From Nymphaea colorata (lineage: Eukaryota; Streptophyta; Magnoliopsida; Nymphaeales; Nymphaeaceae), in NCBI RefSeq assembly GCF_008831285.2, contig NC_045145.1:9856802-9920801 (forward strand): DNA of 64,000 nt. Reading direction: 5' to 3'. Within the stretch, counting starts at the first letter, position 1; the number at the start of each line of letters is the position of its first letter. The notes under the pieces were generated by a model. It had not been told where the DNA came from. It worked only from the letters and a program-made list of their open reading frames with translations, and did not search any database. This document shows positions 44,715-59,126 of this stretch, piece after piece. The translations under genes and the position numbers were made by a program.

Positions 44715-47700
44715 CCCACCTTTTATTGATAAAAAAAAATGAGTTGATTATGTACAACAAAAAAACTAAATCCAAAGCCTTCTGAGCTGGCGGCTTTGGT
44801 TTACAAAACAGCAACTACAACCAGTCTTGACCCACTTCATAGAAAAACTATTGTCTGGAATTAAAGAAATAAGATTCCTAGCTTCAACAACCGGCCAGCC
44901 TTTACAATCTTAATACGCCTGAACAGATTACACATGTGGAGAAGGGATCAACTAGAATTATGATTACCTACACACCTCCCTCTGTTATCTTCCTTCTCCA
45001 GTACTCTCCGCTGTTGGATTGTCACACTTTTTATTTGGTTTGATATCTCTCAAGCAATGGAGGCATTGTAAGAGCATCCAATCCACTGACATATAACCAA
45101 TTTCTCCTTCGGGCAACCTGCTCCAAACAAAGAAGATCTCTCTCTATCCTAAACCAAGCCAACCACACACAATTTTGTTTTCTTTTCGCCATCACACAAT
45201 GTGTACGCTTTATTTGAGAGGACAAAACTGCCAAAGAATGTCTGATTCCAACCAATTCGTCACAATAAGACCATTTTTAGTGCACGGCCACTTGGAGTTC
45301 CAAAGATGTTCCTTCCAATAGTTCCAGATGGCTTCTTGAATATTTGGGACACAGAAGTTGCATTGTGTTCTCTATTGTTCTTTAGCTTCTAGATAAACCA
45401 AATTTTATATGGAACCAGTCCTTCAAATGCTTGTTGAAGGTTGGGTGTCAACCAAAATATATCTAAGTTGTCACCCAAATTTGCCTAGCAACCGAACACA
45501 TGAAAAACGTGTCTTTATCATCTACAACAACATGACATAAGTAGCATCTAAATGTTAGTTGAACTACCAATTTTTGGGCATATCTTCATGAAGCCACAAA
45601 AGTACCATAATGCAGTGGGTCCAACAAGCCACAAAGGTGACCTCTACCCTCCATATAAGTAATTACCAACTCTCATTCTGACCATTCCTTCTCAAGCTTT
45701 ACTATACATTATGCTTTCTTATTTCTAGTTGAGGTGATCTTTCCAAACTAGAACATCAAATGAATTTATCCCCAAGGTTGGTAGCTCTAATGCCTATATT
45801 CCTCTAAAATTCTTGAAGAGATGACTTAGAATCTTCCTTCATTTCCTTGATTGAGGAGTTCAAGATTTTTTCACTAAAAGCATGATTAAAGGTTCCCAAG
45901 ACCAGTTGTCTTTCCAAAACTTGGATAACTCCTCATTTCCAGTTTTTCATTTTACCTATTCTATAATACAATGCCCCACATTCATAATTCTTCTCCAAGC
46001 AATCGACACAGAGTTCCATATGCATCTTGATCTAATAGATTTCACTGAACCAAGTAGTTATCCCTAATAAGCATTGCCCAAGGTAAATTATGCATTATGA
46101 CACCATGATGAGGAAGGCCAAGTTAGCTTTGTTCACTTCTTTCACTAGTATGTGCCCAACCTCTTCATTCTTTTGGAAGCATAACATGGCCTAACTTCTC
46201 TAGTGACACACTTTAGTCTTTCCATTATATCCCCACAAGGAATCTGCACACATGTTTTTTCTAATTTCTTGTAGGTGTTAGGAAGAATAGAATGGCTTAG
46301 GCTCTAGCATCCTAGCATGATTGTAATGATGTATTTAATATGACATAATTTAATAGCAAAAGGGATTCTCTTTCTCTTCAACTTGTCATTTTTAGATCCA
46401 CTTTTGGAAAAAGAAGATAAAATTATTCTTCCAATATTTTAATAGCTTGAAGAGGGATGCCAAAATATTTATAGGAAGGCTACCTCTCCTCTATCCAAGT
46501 TCATTTTCCATGTCTAGCATTTGATTCTCCTCAACGTTGAACCCAAAATTAGAGTTTTTTGCCTCATTAACTATATGTCATGCTTTCTCCTAAAAAACAA
46601 TGAGACATTCTTTAAATGCTCTAAAGGTCTCATTCTTGCTTTTAATAAAAAGAATATATTGTCAACATAAAAAGTAGAGAAATATTATGGAGGTTCTGTA
46701 TTCATTTTCAACTTATGGGTCTTTTTCTCCAACTTCTACATTTCAAATAACAATTTCTATAACTATTAAAAGAGATAAAGGGAGAGGGGGACGTATGTTA
46801 TCAAAGTGACTAGTGGAGCCACCATTTTGATAAAATTTAATTTTGAGTTTGTACTCAATGGTTTGAGCAAAACTCCTTCATTATTCTACCTCTATCTCTA
46901 TTTCATTGGTCAGATGGAAGCCACAAGAGATTTCTACCTTGATATGAGAGAACTCATAACAAGTAAACTCTTTTGCATATTCATCTAACTTAAAGAAGGA
47001 AGCTCTAGTAACAGTAGTAATATCTTCAAAAACTCATTATATGACATCTAGAGCTCTATGGAAGTTCATGGAGTCAGATCCAAATGTAAGTCATGTTAGA
47101 ACATTCAATCTTCATAGCCATACCAGGTGACTACCTATTTGCAATTAATAGTTTAACCCCTATAAACTACCTCTTTGGTGACGTAATATTTTGATATTAG
47201 CTAAGTAGAAGTCCCAAGCCAAACTGCATTGAGGTAAATTTTACATCTAAGATTCTTAGCCATAGTTTTTTGAGTGACGGGAAGATAAACATGTAGTTGA
47301 GCCAGCTCTTTCCTACTCCTCATGTAGCCACCATCGAAAATGTAAATGGCTTGTACATCTTCTCATAAGAAACCTTAAGGAGAGGTTCGTAAATTAAGTA
47401 ACTGTTCCATAGGACCCAAACATTAGGGTAAATTCATGTAACACATGAAAAAATGTATTATGAATATACCCCAACTTTTGGGCCAGATTCATGAAATAGT
47501 TACAAAATAGTTCCATTTGCCAAATAGGCCCTTAGGGATGCAAAGGTGATGTTTACCATTTGCATCACCTTACCATTTGCCTCTCTACATTCCAAAGGAA
47601 GAACATCTTCTTTATAGTACTTACATTTTATGACCATTGATGTCCAAGATCCATATTTTTTTTTCTCATCTAATACTATGGTTTTCTCCAAACCTTACTG

Positions 47701-47900
47701 GTCCACTATGTTACCACTAGTAGTGTCTATCACTTGCTCCACCACCTCCATTTCTTTCTCTAGTAAGATCTCTTTGTCAAAGCCTAGAGAAACCCCTTGG
47801 GCCATAAAAGGCCCGTGGCTATCGCTGATGCCACCATGAAGGCTAGAACTACAAACCCTAACAGAGCATATTTTTTTATCAACTTGGACCACCAATTAAT
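44715..47900 (-). mobile_element. LINE (L1-type) relic, minus strand
   Basis: Starting from the right, the minus strand shows LINE ORF1-like end sequence (VSLGFDKEILLEKEMEVVEQ and KKYGSWTSMVIKCKYYKED, comparable to the YGPWM stretch of plant L1 ORF1), then decayed ORF2: an RT box-like YVDNIFFLLKA near 46640-46680, then MLDMENELG, then HARMLEPKPFY and, near 45170-45350, the C-terminal zinc-binding reverse-transcriptase tail (VPNIQEAIWNYWKEHLWNSK). The 3' end near 44720 carries ATCAATAAAA, a usual plant LINE tail. Stops and frameshifts occur every few dozen codons, and the endonuclease and most of RT are missing between about 46.9 and 47.5 kb. Confidence 0.7.
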
Positions 47901-48490
47901 AGTATAATTTTTTACCTTGTTAGCCATAATAATACGTAAAAAAGTCTAATAAAAAATGAAAAAATGATCATTGATCATACTTATTATTCAATATTAGTTG
48001 AGACAAGCTATATTAACTATTATAAGCTACCATTAAGGACCTCTCCTCTCCATAAGATACATATATATTTACTGGTATGTACCACAGATACAAAACATGA
48101 TAATTGTAACAATATTATGTAGGTATATTAGTGAATTACACTTTGCATATAAAATGGCAGCTTAATTTTGTTTTTGAAATGTAAAATTATTACTAGTATA
48201 GGTTTATTTCTAAATTGATTGACAAGTAGGAGGGGGGCAAGGTGTCTCTTGAACTCTTGATTTTCTTGAAATTTGGAGGTTGCACCATTTGTTTCATTGG
48301 GTAAGGACTATATCAAAAGTATGATATTAAAAGAATGTTTACTGTTGAGATGGTTCATGCATCTTGCTCACCATAAAAAATGCTAATAAATTAGAAAAAA
48401 ATTATTACAATTAGTTTCTTTTTTTTTTTCTCGATAATTCAATATTAATACTCAAATCCTTGTAGATTGTTTTGGCTACTCTTTGTTCAT
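47901..48490. other. spacer between the two LINE relics
   Basis: AT-rich, no recognisable feature; the orientation of LINE homology switches across it. Confidence 0.4.
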
Positions 48491-51400
48491 TAGTTAAAGT
48501 GACTTGGTTAGACTGCTAACATTTGTATTACATGGAAAAGAAATGCAATTGTATACATTAAAAAAGAGACAAGTAGAAGAGAGAGAAAGTCTATCTAGGG
48601 TTTGTGCTAAAGGCAATGAAGTTTCCCTCCAAGGGGAGGGATTAATGATGGTAGAGAAAATAGAGTTGCTAGTAGGCGATTGCTCAGGGTTCAAGCATCA
48701 ATCAAATAGAGAGATTGCAATTGATGGGCAAAATGAATGACCTACTACCATGAAAGTTCGAAGTGCATAGAAAGGATCGCCCAAGGGTCTCTCTTAACAA
48801 ACCAATTGTTGAAGGCAGCAATTTCCTAGTCATGAGTGGTATGAGCAAACATTAGAGTGCCTCAGTAACAACAATGGGAATGCTTTTTTTGGGAGAGAAA
48901 AGGCTAAATGTCAATGCACAAGAACTACACTTACAAGTAGAGATGATGAAAGTGAATGACAAAAAAAAATGGTAATTCCTAGATCAACATTCTAATAGCT
49001 ATCCCAGTCTTTTGAATATTTAGGTATCACTATTTTAGTGGGTGAAGAATGGTGTTGGAGGTTACATAACACTTCCATATTTTTGAGCTTTATAGAGAAA
49101 TGAAAAGATATGCCTTCTATGAAGGACATGGCAGCTAGTAAGGGTAACTTTCTAATAAAGATCAACTTGAGGTGCGAGCTGTGACACATTCTTGAGCTTG
49201 GACAGTGGAAAGTTATAGGGCACACTCATGTTGCCAATCAATGTATACCAAGGACCCCATGTGGGTTAAAGCCTCAAGAATGCTCATGATCTGGCTTAAG
49301 CTTCTTGAGCTGCCAAATCTGCTCTAGCATGATAGAATTTTTTGCAAGCGCAAAGTTCTTTGGAGTAGATGTGTGCACTAGAAGTATGGTGAGGAGTGGC
49401 TTAGCAAGAATTTTGGTGGAAATCATTCTAGGTTTCAAGGCAATAGTAAAAATTGAATCTTGTCAACGTGGATGAGAAAGTCATTGCCCAAGTAATCAAT
49501 TATAAGTCCATATCAAGTACTATCAATTGTGTGGAATGACTTTTTATTTTCATTAACACTGTGATGCAAGGACTACAAAAAAGGAAGGAAATTGCTCAAG
49601 TAAAGGAAGATCATTGGTCATAAGTAAAAGTTGTTGACTAATATTAACGACTCAGAAACAATTAGGATCGTTGGTGCTAGGTAAGATTAAGGGAGGAAAA
49701 CAAATTTGAAAAGCTGAAAGCATTGAGGAAAAAGGGAAAGAGACTGTCTCAATGATTTAGAGGTAGAACACAATTTGACTAGTGAAAAGGAAACAATACT
49801 TCATCATGGAAGATTCAAACATATATGCAATTTTAGCTAGTGTCAATGTTGACCCTAATTGCCATAGAATGAAGGCATACTGGTTAAAACTGAATCAGCT
49901 AAGAAAACTCACTGACCATCAGTTACAAATAAGATGAAAATAAAAATCTAAGACTGAAAAAACCCTTAGATGTAGGAAAGCTAGTGCTTTTAAGAGGAAT
50001 GTTGGACATTTGATAGAATTAAAGGTCTTTAAAGAAATCTCACCGAGTCTATAGAACATTAAGAGAGTGGATGAGAATGTAACCTTTTTTGGATGAACTT
50101 GCTCACTCTCCAAGGATCATAGGGTTGAATGGAGCCCCAAGCAAATGCAATCATAAGCCGTTAGCAGTTGGCAGAAGAGGAAACAAGAGCAAGAGGCTAG
50201 GGGCAAAGGAGGCCTTGGCCTAGGGGAGGCTCCCCACTACTAATTATGTGTTACTTTGTTTGCGATGTCTAAGGGTAGACAAGAACCTTTGATAGCAAGA
50301 TCTGCTGCATCCACTTTCCACTCTCAAACCTCAAATAGCTATCTTGCTTGATACAAAATTGTGTTAGGAATAGCTTCAAAAATTCTTACTAGTGGTGCCA
50401 TTGTATGACACAATATCTAACATAGGTATGGATGGCCTACGGGCTAGGATTCTCATGCTATTGGAGACTTTAAAACTTAGTTTTATCAATAGTGAATCAT
50501 AAATGGTTTGATCCCTATGGGGGTTGCAGCATTAACAAACTTTGAGAATTTGATATAGTCAAAACCAACTTATACATGATTTCATCATAAGAAAATGACA
50601 ATTTCATGAGTTATCATCATTTCTCCATCAGGTCAGTAGACTATTCGTATGTGTTGGGATTTCAGCTCTATCTTATGTGTGGAAGAGACAACTAGTAGAA
50701 ATCTTGCATTGGTAGCCTACAAACCCTTTGTTGGTTCCATATAGTTCAATAGTCTAATGGAGATCAAAATATTGATTGAAAGTTTATTTGGATGAATAAA
50801 CATTTTGGTTTCAATAGTGTTATAGTAGATCAGATATAGTTTTTGTTAATCTTAATTGGAATGCATGTGCTTTGGGCCCTACTAGTTGGAAAGTTCTTGG
50901 CAAGTCTACTTCTGACCCTAATGGGCTGTTGATTACATTTTAGCAACCTCAAATGGGGTGGAGATAGAGAAACTTGTATTCCACTTTACAACTATTGAAG
51001 CTCAATAGAGGAGTGCAGTAAATTAATCTAAAATGATTGAAATAAAAAGAGTAGAGCATGAACCATGGTCTACCAAATCCTAAGGCAGATGAAGTTAGGA
51101 ACAACCTAAAATAGTGGAGCAAAACTAGGTACATGTCACTTTAATACCAAATGCATAACTTTAGGCAGAACATTCACAATTTTCATCACTCAGTAGAAAA
51201 GGGAGACTGAGATGGCATCTAAATTGACATGAAGCTTTGTCACAACTTAAACCTTCTTTTACGATTGAAGGAATCTTATTGGGAACAAAGGTCTCGCATC
51301 AAATAGCTCCAACAACAAGTTTTTCATGACTTTGTAAAATAAAGACAAAATAAAAATAAAATATACAAAATCCATGTGTATGTCTCTAAATTTACTACCC

Positions 51401-52320
51401 CTGATGACATTTTGAATGGTTAAACTAATTACCTTTATGAGTTTCTAGGGGAAGATAATCTCACATGTATCCTCCCAATTTACATGATGGAAGGAGAAAA
51501 GGTACTGGATGCCCGATAATAATAACTTACAATGGGAGGTTGAACATGTAGAAACTGAGTAGGTAAACTTTCAAATGTACAAAGACTCAACATCGGGGCA
51601 GATGGCTTCCCTAACTCATCCTTTCAAGAGCACTGTTAGACTATGAAAGATGTTGTGGGGGTGTGCAATCCCTGATTTTTTCTAAGTTACGAAGATTCTA
51701 GAGAAAATAAACCACACACATTTAGTGCTCATCTAAAAAAATTTGGGTGATTGCAACCTTAAACATTTATGCATTCTGCTTTCTAACTATATGTATAAGT
51801 TTATCAATAAGATCATGGTTAGATGATCGTAGTCAATTTTGTCTTGCATCATTTCTCCTAATTAAAATGCTTTTTTGAAGGAAGGTGCTTCCAAGGCAGC
51901 TTCCTATTAAGCCACAAAGAAATTCATGTAGGCAACAGAAATACAAAAGTTGCTTGCATCAAGTTGGACTTAAGTAAGACCCATGATAGAGTAAGCTACG
52001 TTTAATCCACTGGGGTCTTACTTCACCACCTATATCCAACAATATTAATACAATTATTTGAAGGAAGAAGGGTGCAATACTTATGAACTCTCGTCCAAAA
52101 TCTGAGTGAAAAGGTTTGAGAAGTGAATTGTTGAATTGTTTCTCCACAATACTATTGTAGTTTCCAAGAAATACTCATGTTTTGCATTTAGACATTAAAG
52201 CTACCACCAGAACTATTAAAACTTACCAACAAAGAATATGAAAAATATGAATGAACAATTGGTCGCCAAAAGTCAAACTGAAGTAACCACTGAAAAGGAC
52301 TTGGCACAAACATTAATGAT
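48490..52320 (+). mobile_element. LINE (L1-type) relic, plus strand
   Basis: The best evidence is the reverse-transcriptase block: SILSCIISPN and NAFLKEGAS near 51835-51895 (family: LSSIISPNQNAFLKGR) and IKLDLSKTHDRVSYV at 51959-52003 (family: KLDLSKAYDRVSW). Upstream 48.5-50.2 kb has ORF1-like fragments (PMWVKASRML near 49256-49290). 50.3-51.2 kb is the expected endonuclease region but is too decayed to confirm. Ends are approximate and no TSD was found. Confidence 0.68.
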
Positions 52321-53830
52321 TTTTGTTGTCAGTGGTGAAACCCATATTTAAGGTTTCCTTAATGAAACACCTTCCTAGTTTGCAAGCTGTTTATAATAAA
52401 TTTAATGGGATAAAACTCAAACACATGGTCATTGTCATGAGTAAAATGGGAACCTAAAGTAAGTTCTTAGAATATGAGGAACATGAGACACATTCTTTGA
52501 AAAAAATTCCTTGTTAGACTTAACAGAGATAATAATAATCCTATTCTAGGTATGATATTGAAGCTTCATTGACAACATTGACTTCCTTGACTCCATTATA
52601 CTTACTCAAAATTTTGCATGCTAGAAGCATCTACAGTGATGTGATGAGTTGTTTTGGGATCATGAACCCAAAAAATAGTATCATGTCATCGGTTGGCTGC
52701 ATGTTTGTGTATCCCACAATATTGAAAATAACCTTGACCTTCACCTTGGAAACTCCAATTTTCTTGTCAAATTTGTTCCTTTATTGATATGCTCAATTAT
52801 CAAGAATTGACCTTTGCCTTTTGTCTTATTAAAGTTTGACCTTGCCACATTGGGCCGTAAAATCAATGGTATTAATCTAATCAAGTGATTCTTGAGATAG
52901 AAGATTAGAGGACTCCACTCTTTTTTCTTGGGCAAGAAGCAAACCATGTAGATTAGAGAAAGAAAAAAGAACTTCAAAGAATGACATAATTGTAACAAAA
53001 GTTTTATACGTGTTAGGCAATCCACTAAGGGTATATAATATAAAATATATTTTTTGAGACTTTTCAATAACAAGACTAAATTTCTTATCATTATTTTATT
53101 CTTTATTGTGGAGCCCTCTTGTCATTAAAAAAATGAGTGAACATTTGAGGAAGTATTTAAGGAGCACACGTATGACACACAACATGAGTAAAAAGATCAT
53201 GAAAGAGGAAAGGAATGCATTGAGGCAATCTCTCTCTCCCTCTCGCATGGTGGTAGCTAGTTGATCCAAAATTTAATGAGCTACTCCTTAGTTGTTCATT
53301 GAAGAATTAAAGATCACACTGAGTATATGAATCCCTTCTTGCTTAATGGATCTCAAAGTACGGTAGCATTGTTCTTACCTCTTTAAGTTGTTGTTGTAAA
53401 AGTTTATGAACAAATAATTATGCTTAGCAGACTATACATATGAGAGAATTCTATGCTGCCATGCGATAGATGAAACTAGATGGTTGAAAATTAAAGTCTG
53501 TTGCTAAAAGCACTATGAATCATTGTTTAAAATATTATGAACTATTGTTTTATCACAAACTATCAGTAATGCCCATATGATGGATGTTTTTTAGTAATAA
53601 ATTTTTAATTTTTAATCATCTTGAAACATTCGACACAGGACAACATAGGTTTTTAGTAATGGATTTCTAAATTTGAGTCATCCTACAACATCCGACACAT
53701 GACATCATATATACAATAAAAAAGTACCAACATGAATTTCTTGAACTTGAAGCTTTTAAATAATAGAACTATATGAGAATCCGAATGAGGACTCTCATCA
53801 AAGAAAATCTTATTTAAACCAGCAAGGAGA
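52321..53830. other. AT-rich spacer, no gene recognised
   Basis: May contain more LINE-derived sequence at its left, but no motif is legible. A short direct repeat (TTTTTAGTAAT-AATTT followed by ATC-T--AACATTCGACAC-) occurs near 53590-53640 and 53652-53702. Confidence 0.4.
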
Positions 53831-54547
53831 TTTTTAGTTTGTATTGTTGTTTTGTTTTGCAATCTATATTTGGCTTGTTTTATGGTTCTTCAAAGCTTGC
53901 AATGCTAGCTCAACAATTTCTTACTAAATTGAGTCATGATAAATTGATATGCAATTATATATTGAATAATATTAGAGTTAATTTTTTCATTATTGTCATC
54001 ATTTTGATAGTGATGCTTATGCTTCAACTCTTCGAAGCATATGCCCCGCCCCATGATGAGCTCAATGTCTCCCTTCAACTCATTTCTTTTAGCAGCATTG
54101 TTTTGCAGGTCTCAATTAAGTTGAATCACTCTCATACTCGACAATGAGGTATAAGATTGTTCAAGAGAAAGACACAACTCTCTTGCTTATCGATAAGAAA
54201 AATTCAACTAAGAATTAACTCGCTTACAATCCTTCTAATCCAGCCCAAATGAGTTGTTCAACATTTTCCCAAGAGATGTAATTAGGATTCCAACTACCCT
54301 TGCTATCATCAACAATGGTTGAATTAGGAGGTTGATCCATCTACATATTTATTAGGTAAATACATCACAATTCAATATGTGATTGCCACAAAAGTTAGTT
54401 TTTGCAGTCAATGTTGATGGACTTCCATTTGATGCTTGAGAGATAGGAAAACTCCATATGATGTAGCCAATAAAGACATATAATACTTATAAACAAAGAT
54501 GGCATTTGAAAAAATAAGATCTCAAACATTGATAAAGTCTAATACCA
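53831..54547 (-). mobile_element. possible LTR-retrotransposon gag fragment
   Basis: On the minus strand an open stretch MDQPPNSTIVDDSKGSWNPN followed by YISWENVEQLIWAGLEG starts near 54340, somewhat like a copia gag start. To its right, GTCTAATACCA (54536-54547 region) reads on the minus strand TGGTATTAGAC, like a decayed tRNA-Met primer site. It borders a TG-starting segment. Confidence 0.35.
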
Positions 54548-55010
54548 TGTGACAGAACAGGGAAAAGGTAGAAGGAAAGACACAAAGTGTAAATGGTTCA
54601 GTCAATGAATCCTACATCCACTAGATCTTCTTTCTTTTCATCAACTGCAGCAAGAGAGAGGGAGTTCTTTATCATTTACTTGAATGACACATACTAAGAT
54701 CCATAATTTTAGGTTATGATCTGCATATAAAATGAGAAGCAATTATTCTCTATGTTTAAAACAAGTCTATCAACAGGATTTGGTAACCTGAATTCTCGAT
54801 TTAGTGAAGTTTCATTGCTACGACCTTCCTCCATTATCTTCCACATTTCATCCTTTCTACTGGTTGATCCTACCATTATTTTTGTTACATAACATGTCTA
54901 TCACACATATTTCTAACTTTGAGCAGGACATGTACAATGTTCATACATAACTTACATACGTCCATGTGCTACATTGAAAGACGATAGATTAAGTGAGGCA
55001 TCATTAGATA
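54548..55010 (-). repeat. possible LTR stub
   Basis: Begins TGTGACAGAACAGGG directly after the primer-site-like sequence and contains AAGACACAAAGTGTAAATGG, which is like the common plant LTR phrase around 'cacaa-g-tttaacgtgg'. The right end is not defined and no partner LTR was found. Confidence 0.3.
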
Positions 55011-57384
<2,374 letters not shown>

Positions 57385-58254
57385 AAGAGAGAGAGAGAGA
57401 CTGCACGCCGCCCCCCCTCCAATATTCGAGGTACTATAATCTGATAAACAAAAGAGATCATGTTATAAATTAAGCAATTTTCAACAAAACAAAAAAAAAA
57501 AAGATCATAGGTTTCAATATATACAAGTATAAATGAAAGGTACCCTGTATTTTACAAATAATTAAGGAGAATTCTATAAATAAAACCAAGCTATATGTAG
57601 ACTTTATTGAACAAATTGTAGGTCCTCATATAAATTCAATGCACAGAGTCCTGACCACTGGTGCGCACGTTAGGCCCAGCAAAATGGATGATAGAAAATG
57701 ATCTTATTCCGATATGTGCTTGTAATTGTATTCATGCCTTATTTAGGGAACACAAAAATTGTTTTAGATCTAAGATAATTTTTTATACTTGTGCTATTAT
57801 CACTCGAAGGGAGCAAAACAATTGACTAAAATAATTTTATCTAAAGTATGGGTTGCAATAAATTAATAATATTAGATGTACATATAAACAAAATATATAT
57901 ATATGTGTGTGTGTGTGTTATGCAGACGACTTGCATGGTTTAAGAATGGGGCTCCAAGTATTAAGCAGTAGCGCTTCTTCAGTTTGACTTGGTTAACTCA
58001 GTTTTTGGATGTGCGGGTGTCTGTGGGGAGAGACAAGCGGTGCCTGCTTCTCCCAGAAACAAGATTAATTTTATGAAGGATATGCATGGATTAAGCACAT
58101 GATTTGGTTCTCTTTGGTTTGTATTTCTTAGTAGAGAGAGGAAGATATTTTCAAACTAAAGCAGGGCGTTATAGTCACCATGGTATCAGGGACAGATCAA
58201 GGGGAGATTGGCATGGGCCCTTGCCCCTTCAATTTTTTTTTTTAATTTACATGT
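57385..58254. repeat. 870-bp tandem duplication, copy 1
   Basis: Starts with AAGAGAGAGAGAGAGACTGC and ends before the second copy at 58255. It contains a (TA)n(TG)n tract near 57891-57918, the phrase GGCCCTTGCCCCTTCAAT near its end, and no coding sequence I can support. Confidence 0.96.
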
Positions 58255-59126
58255 AAGAGAGAGAGAGAGACTGCACGCCGCCCCCCCTCCAATATTCGAG
58301 GTACTATAATCTGATAAACAAAAGAGATCATGTTATAAATTAAGCAATTTTCAACAAAACAAAAAAAAAAAAGATTATAGGTTTCAATATATACAAGTAT
58401 AAATGAAAGGTACCCTGTATTTTGCAAATAATTAAGGAGAATTCTATAAATAAAACCAAGCTATATGTAGACTTTATTGAACAAATTGTAGGTCCTCATA
58501 TAAATTCAATGCACAGAGTCCTGACCACTGGTGCGCACGTTAGGCCCAGCAAAATGGATGATAGAAAATGATCTTATTCCGATATGTGCTTGTAATTGTA
58601 TTCATGCCTTATTTAGGGAACACAAAAATTGTTTTAGATCTAAGATAATTTTTTATACTTGTGCTATTATCACTCGAAGGGAGCAAAACAATTGACTAAA
58701 ATAATTTTATCTAAAGTATGGGTTGCAATAAATTAATAATATTAGATGTACATATAAACAAAATATATATATATATGTGTGTGTGTGTGTTATGCAGACG
58801 ACTTGCATGGTTTAAGAATGGGGCTCCAAGTATTAAGCAGTAGCGCTTCTTCAGTTTGACTTGGTTAACTCAGTTTTTGGATGTGCGGGTGTCTGTGGGG
58901 AGAGACAAGCGGTGCCTGCTTCTCCCAGAAACAAGATTAATTTTATGAAGGATATGCATGGATTAAGCACATGATTTGGTTCTCTTTGGTTTGTATTTCT
59001 TAGTAGAGAGAGGAAGATATTTTCAAACTAAAGCAGGGCGTTATAGTCACCATGGTATCAGGGACAGATCAAGGGGAGATTGGCATGGGCCCTTGCCCCT
59101 TCAATTTTTTTTTTTAATTTACATGT
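58255..59126. repeat. 870-bp tandem duplication, copy 2
   Basis: 872 bp. It differs from copy 1 by two substitutions (C57506 to T58376, A57554 to G58424) and 2 bp in the (TA)n(TG)n tract, so the duplication is very recent. The homopolymer of 11 T near the end is unchanged in both copies. Confidence 0.96.

Noticed and set aside
53839-54147. 102-codon plus-strand frame with a hydrophobic stretch
   Set aside because: No family resemblance; lies opposite a possible retrotransposon gag fragment.
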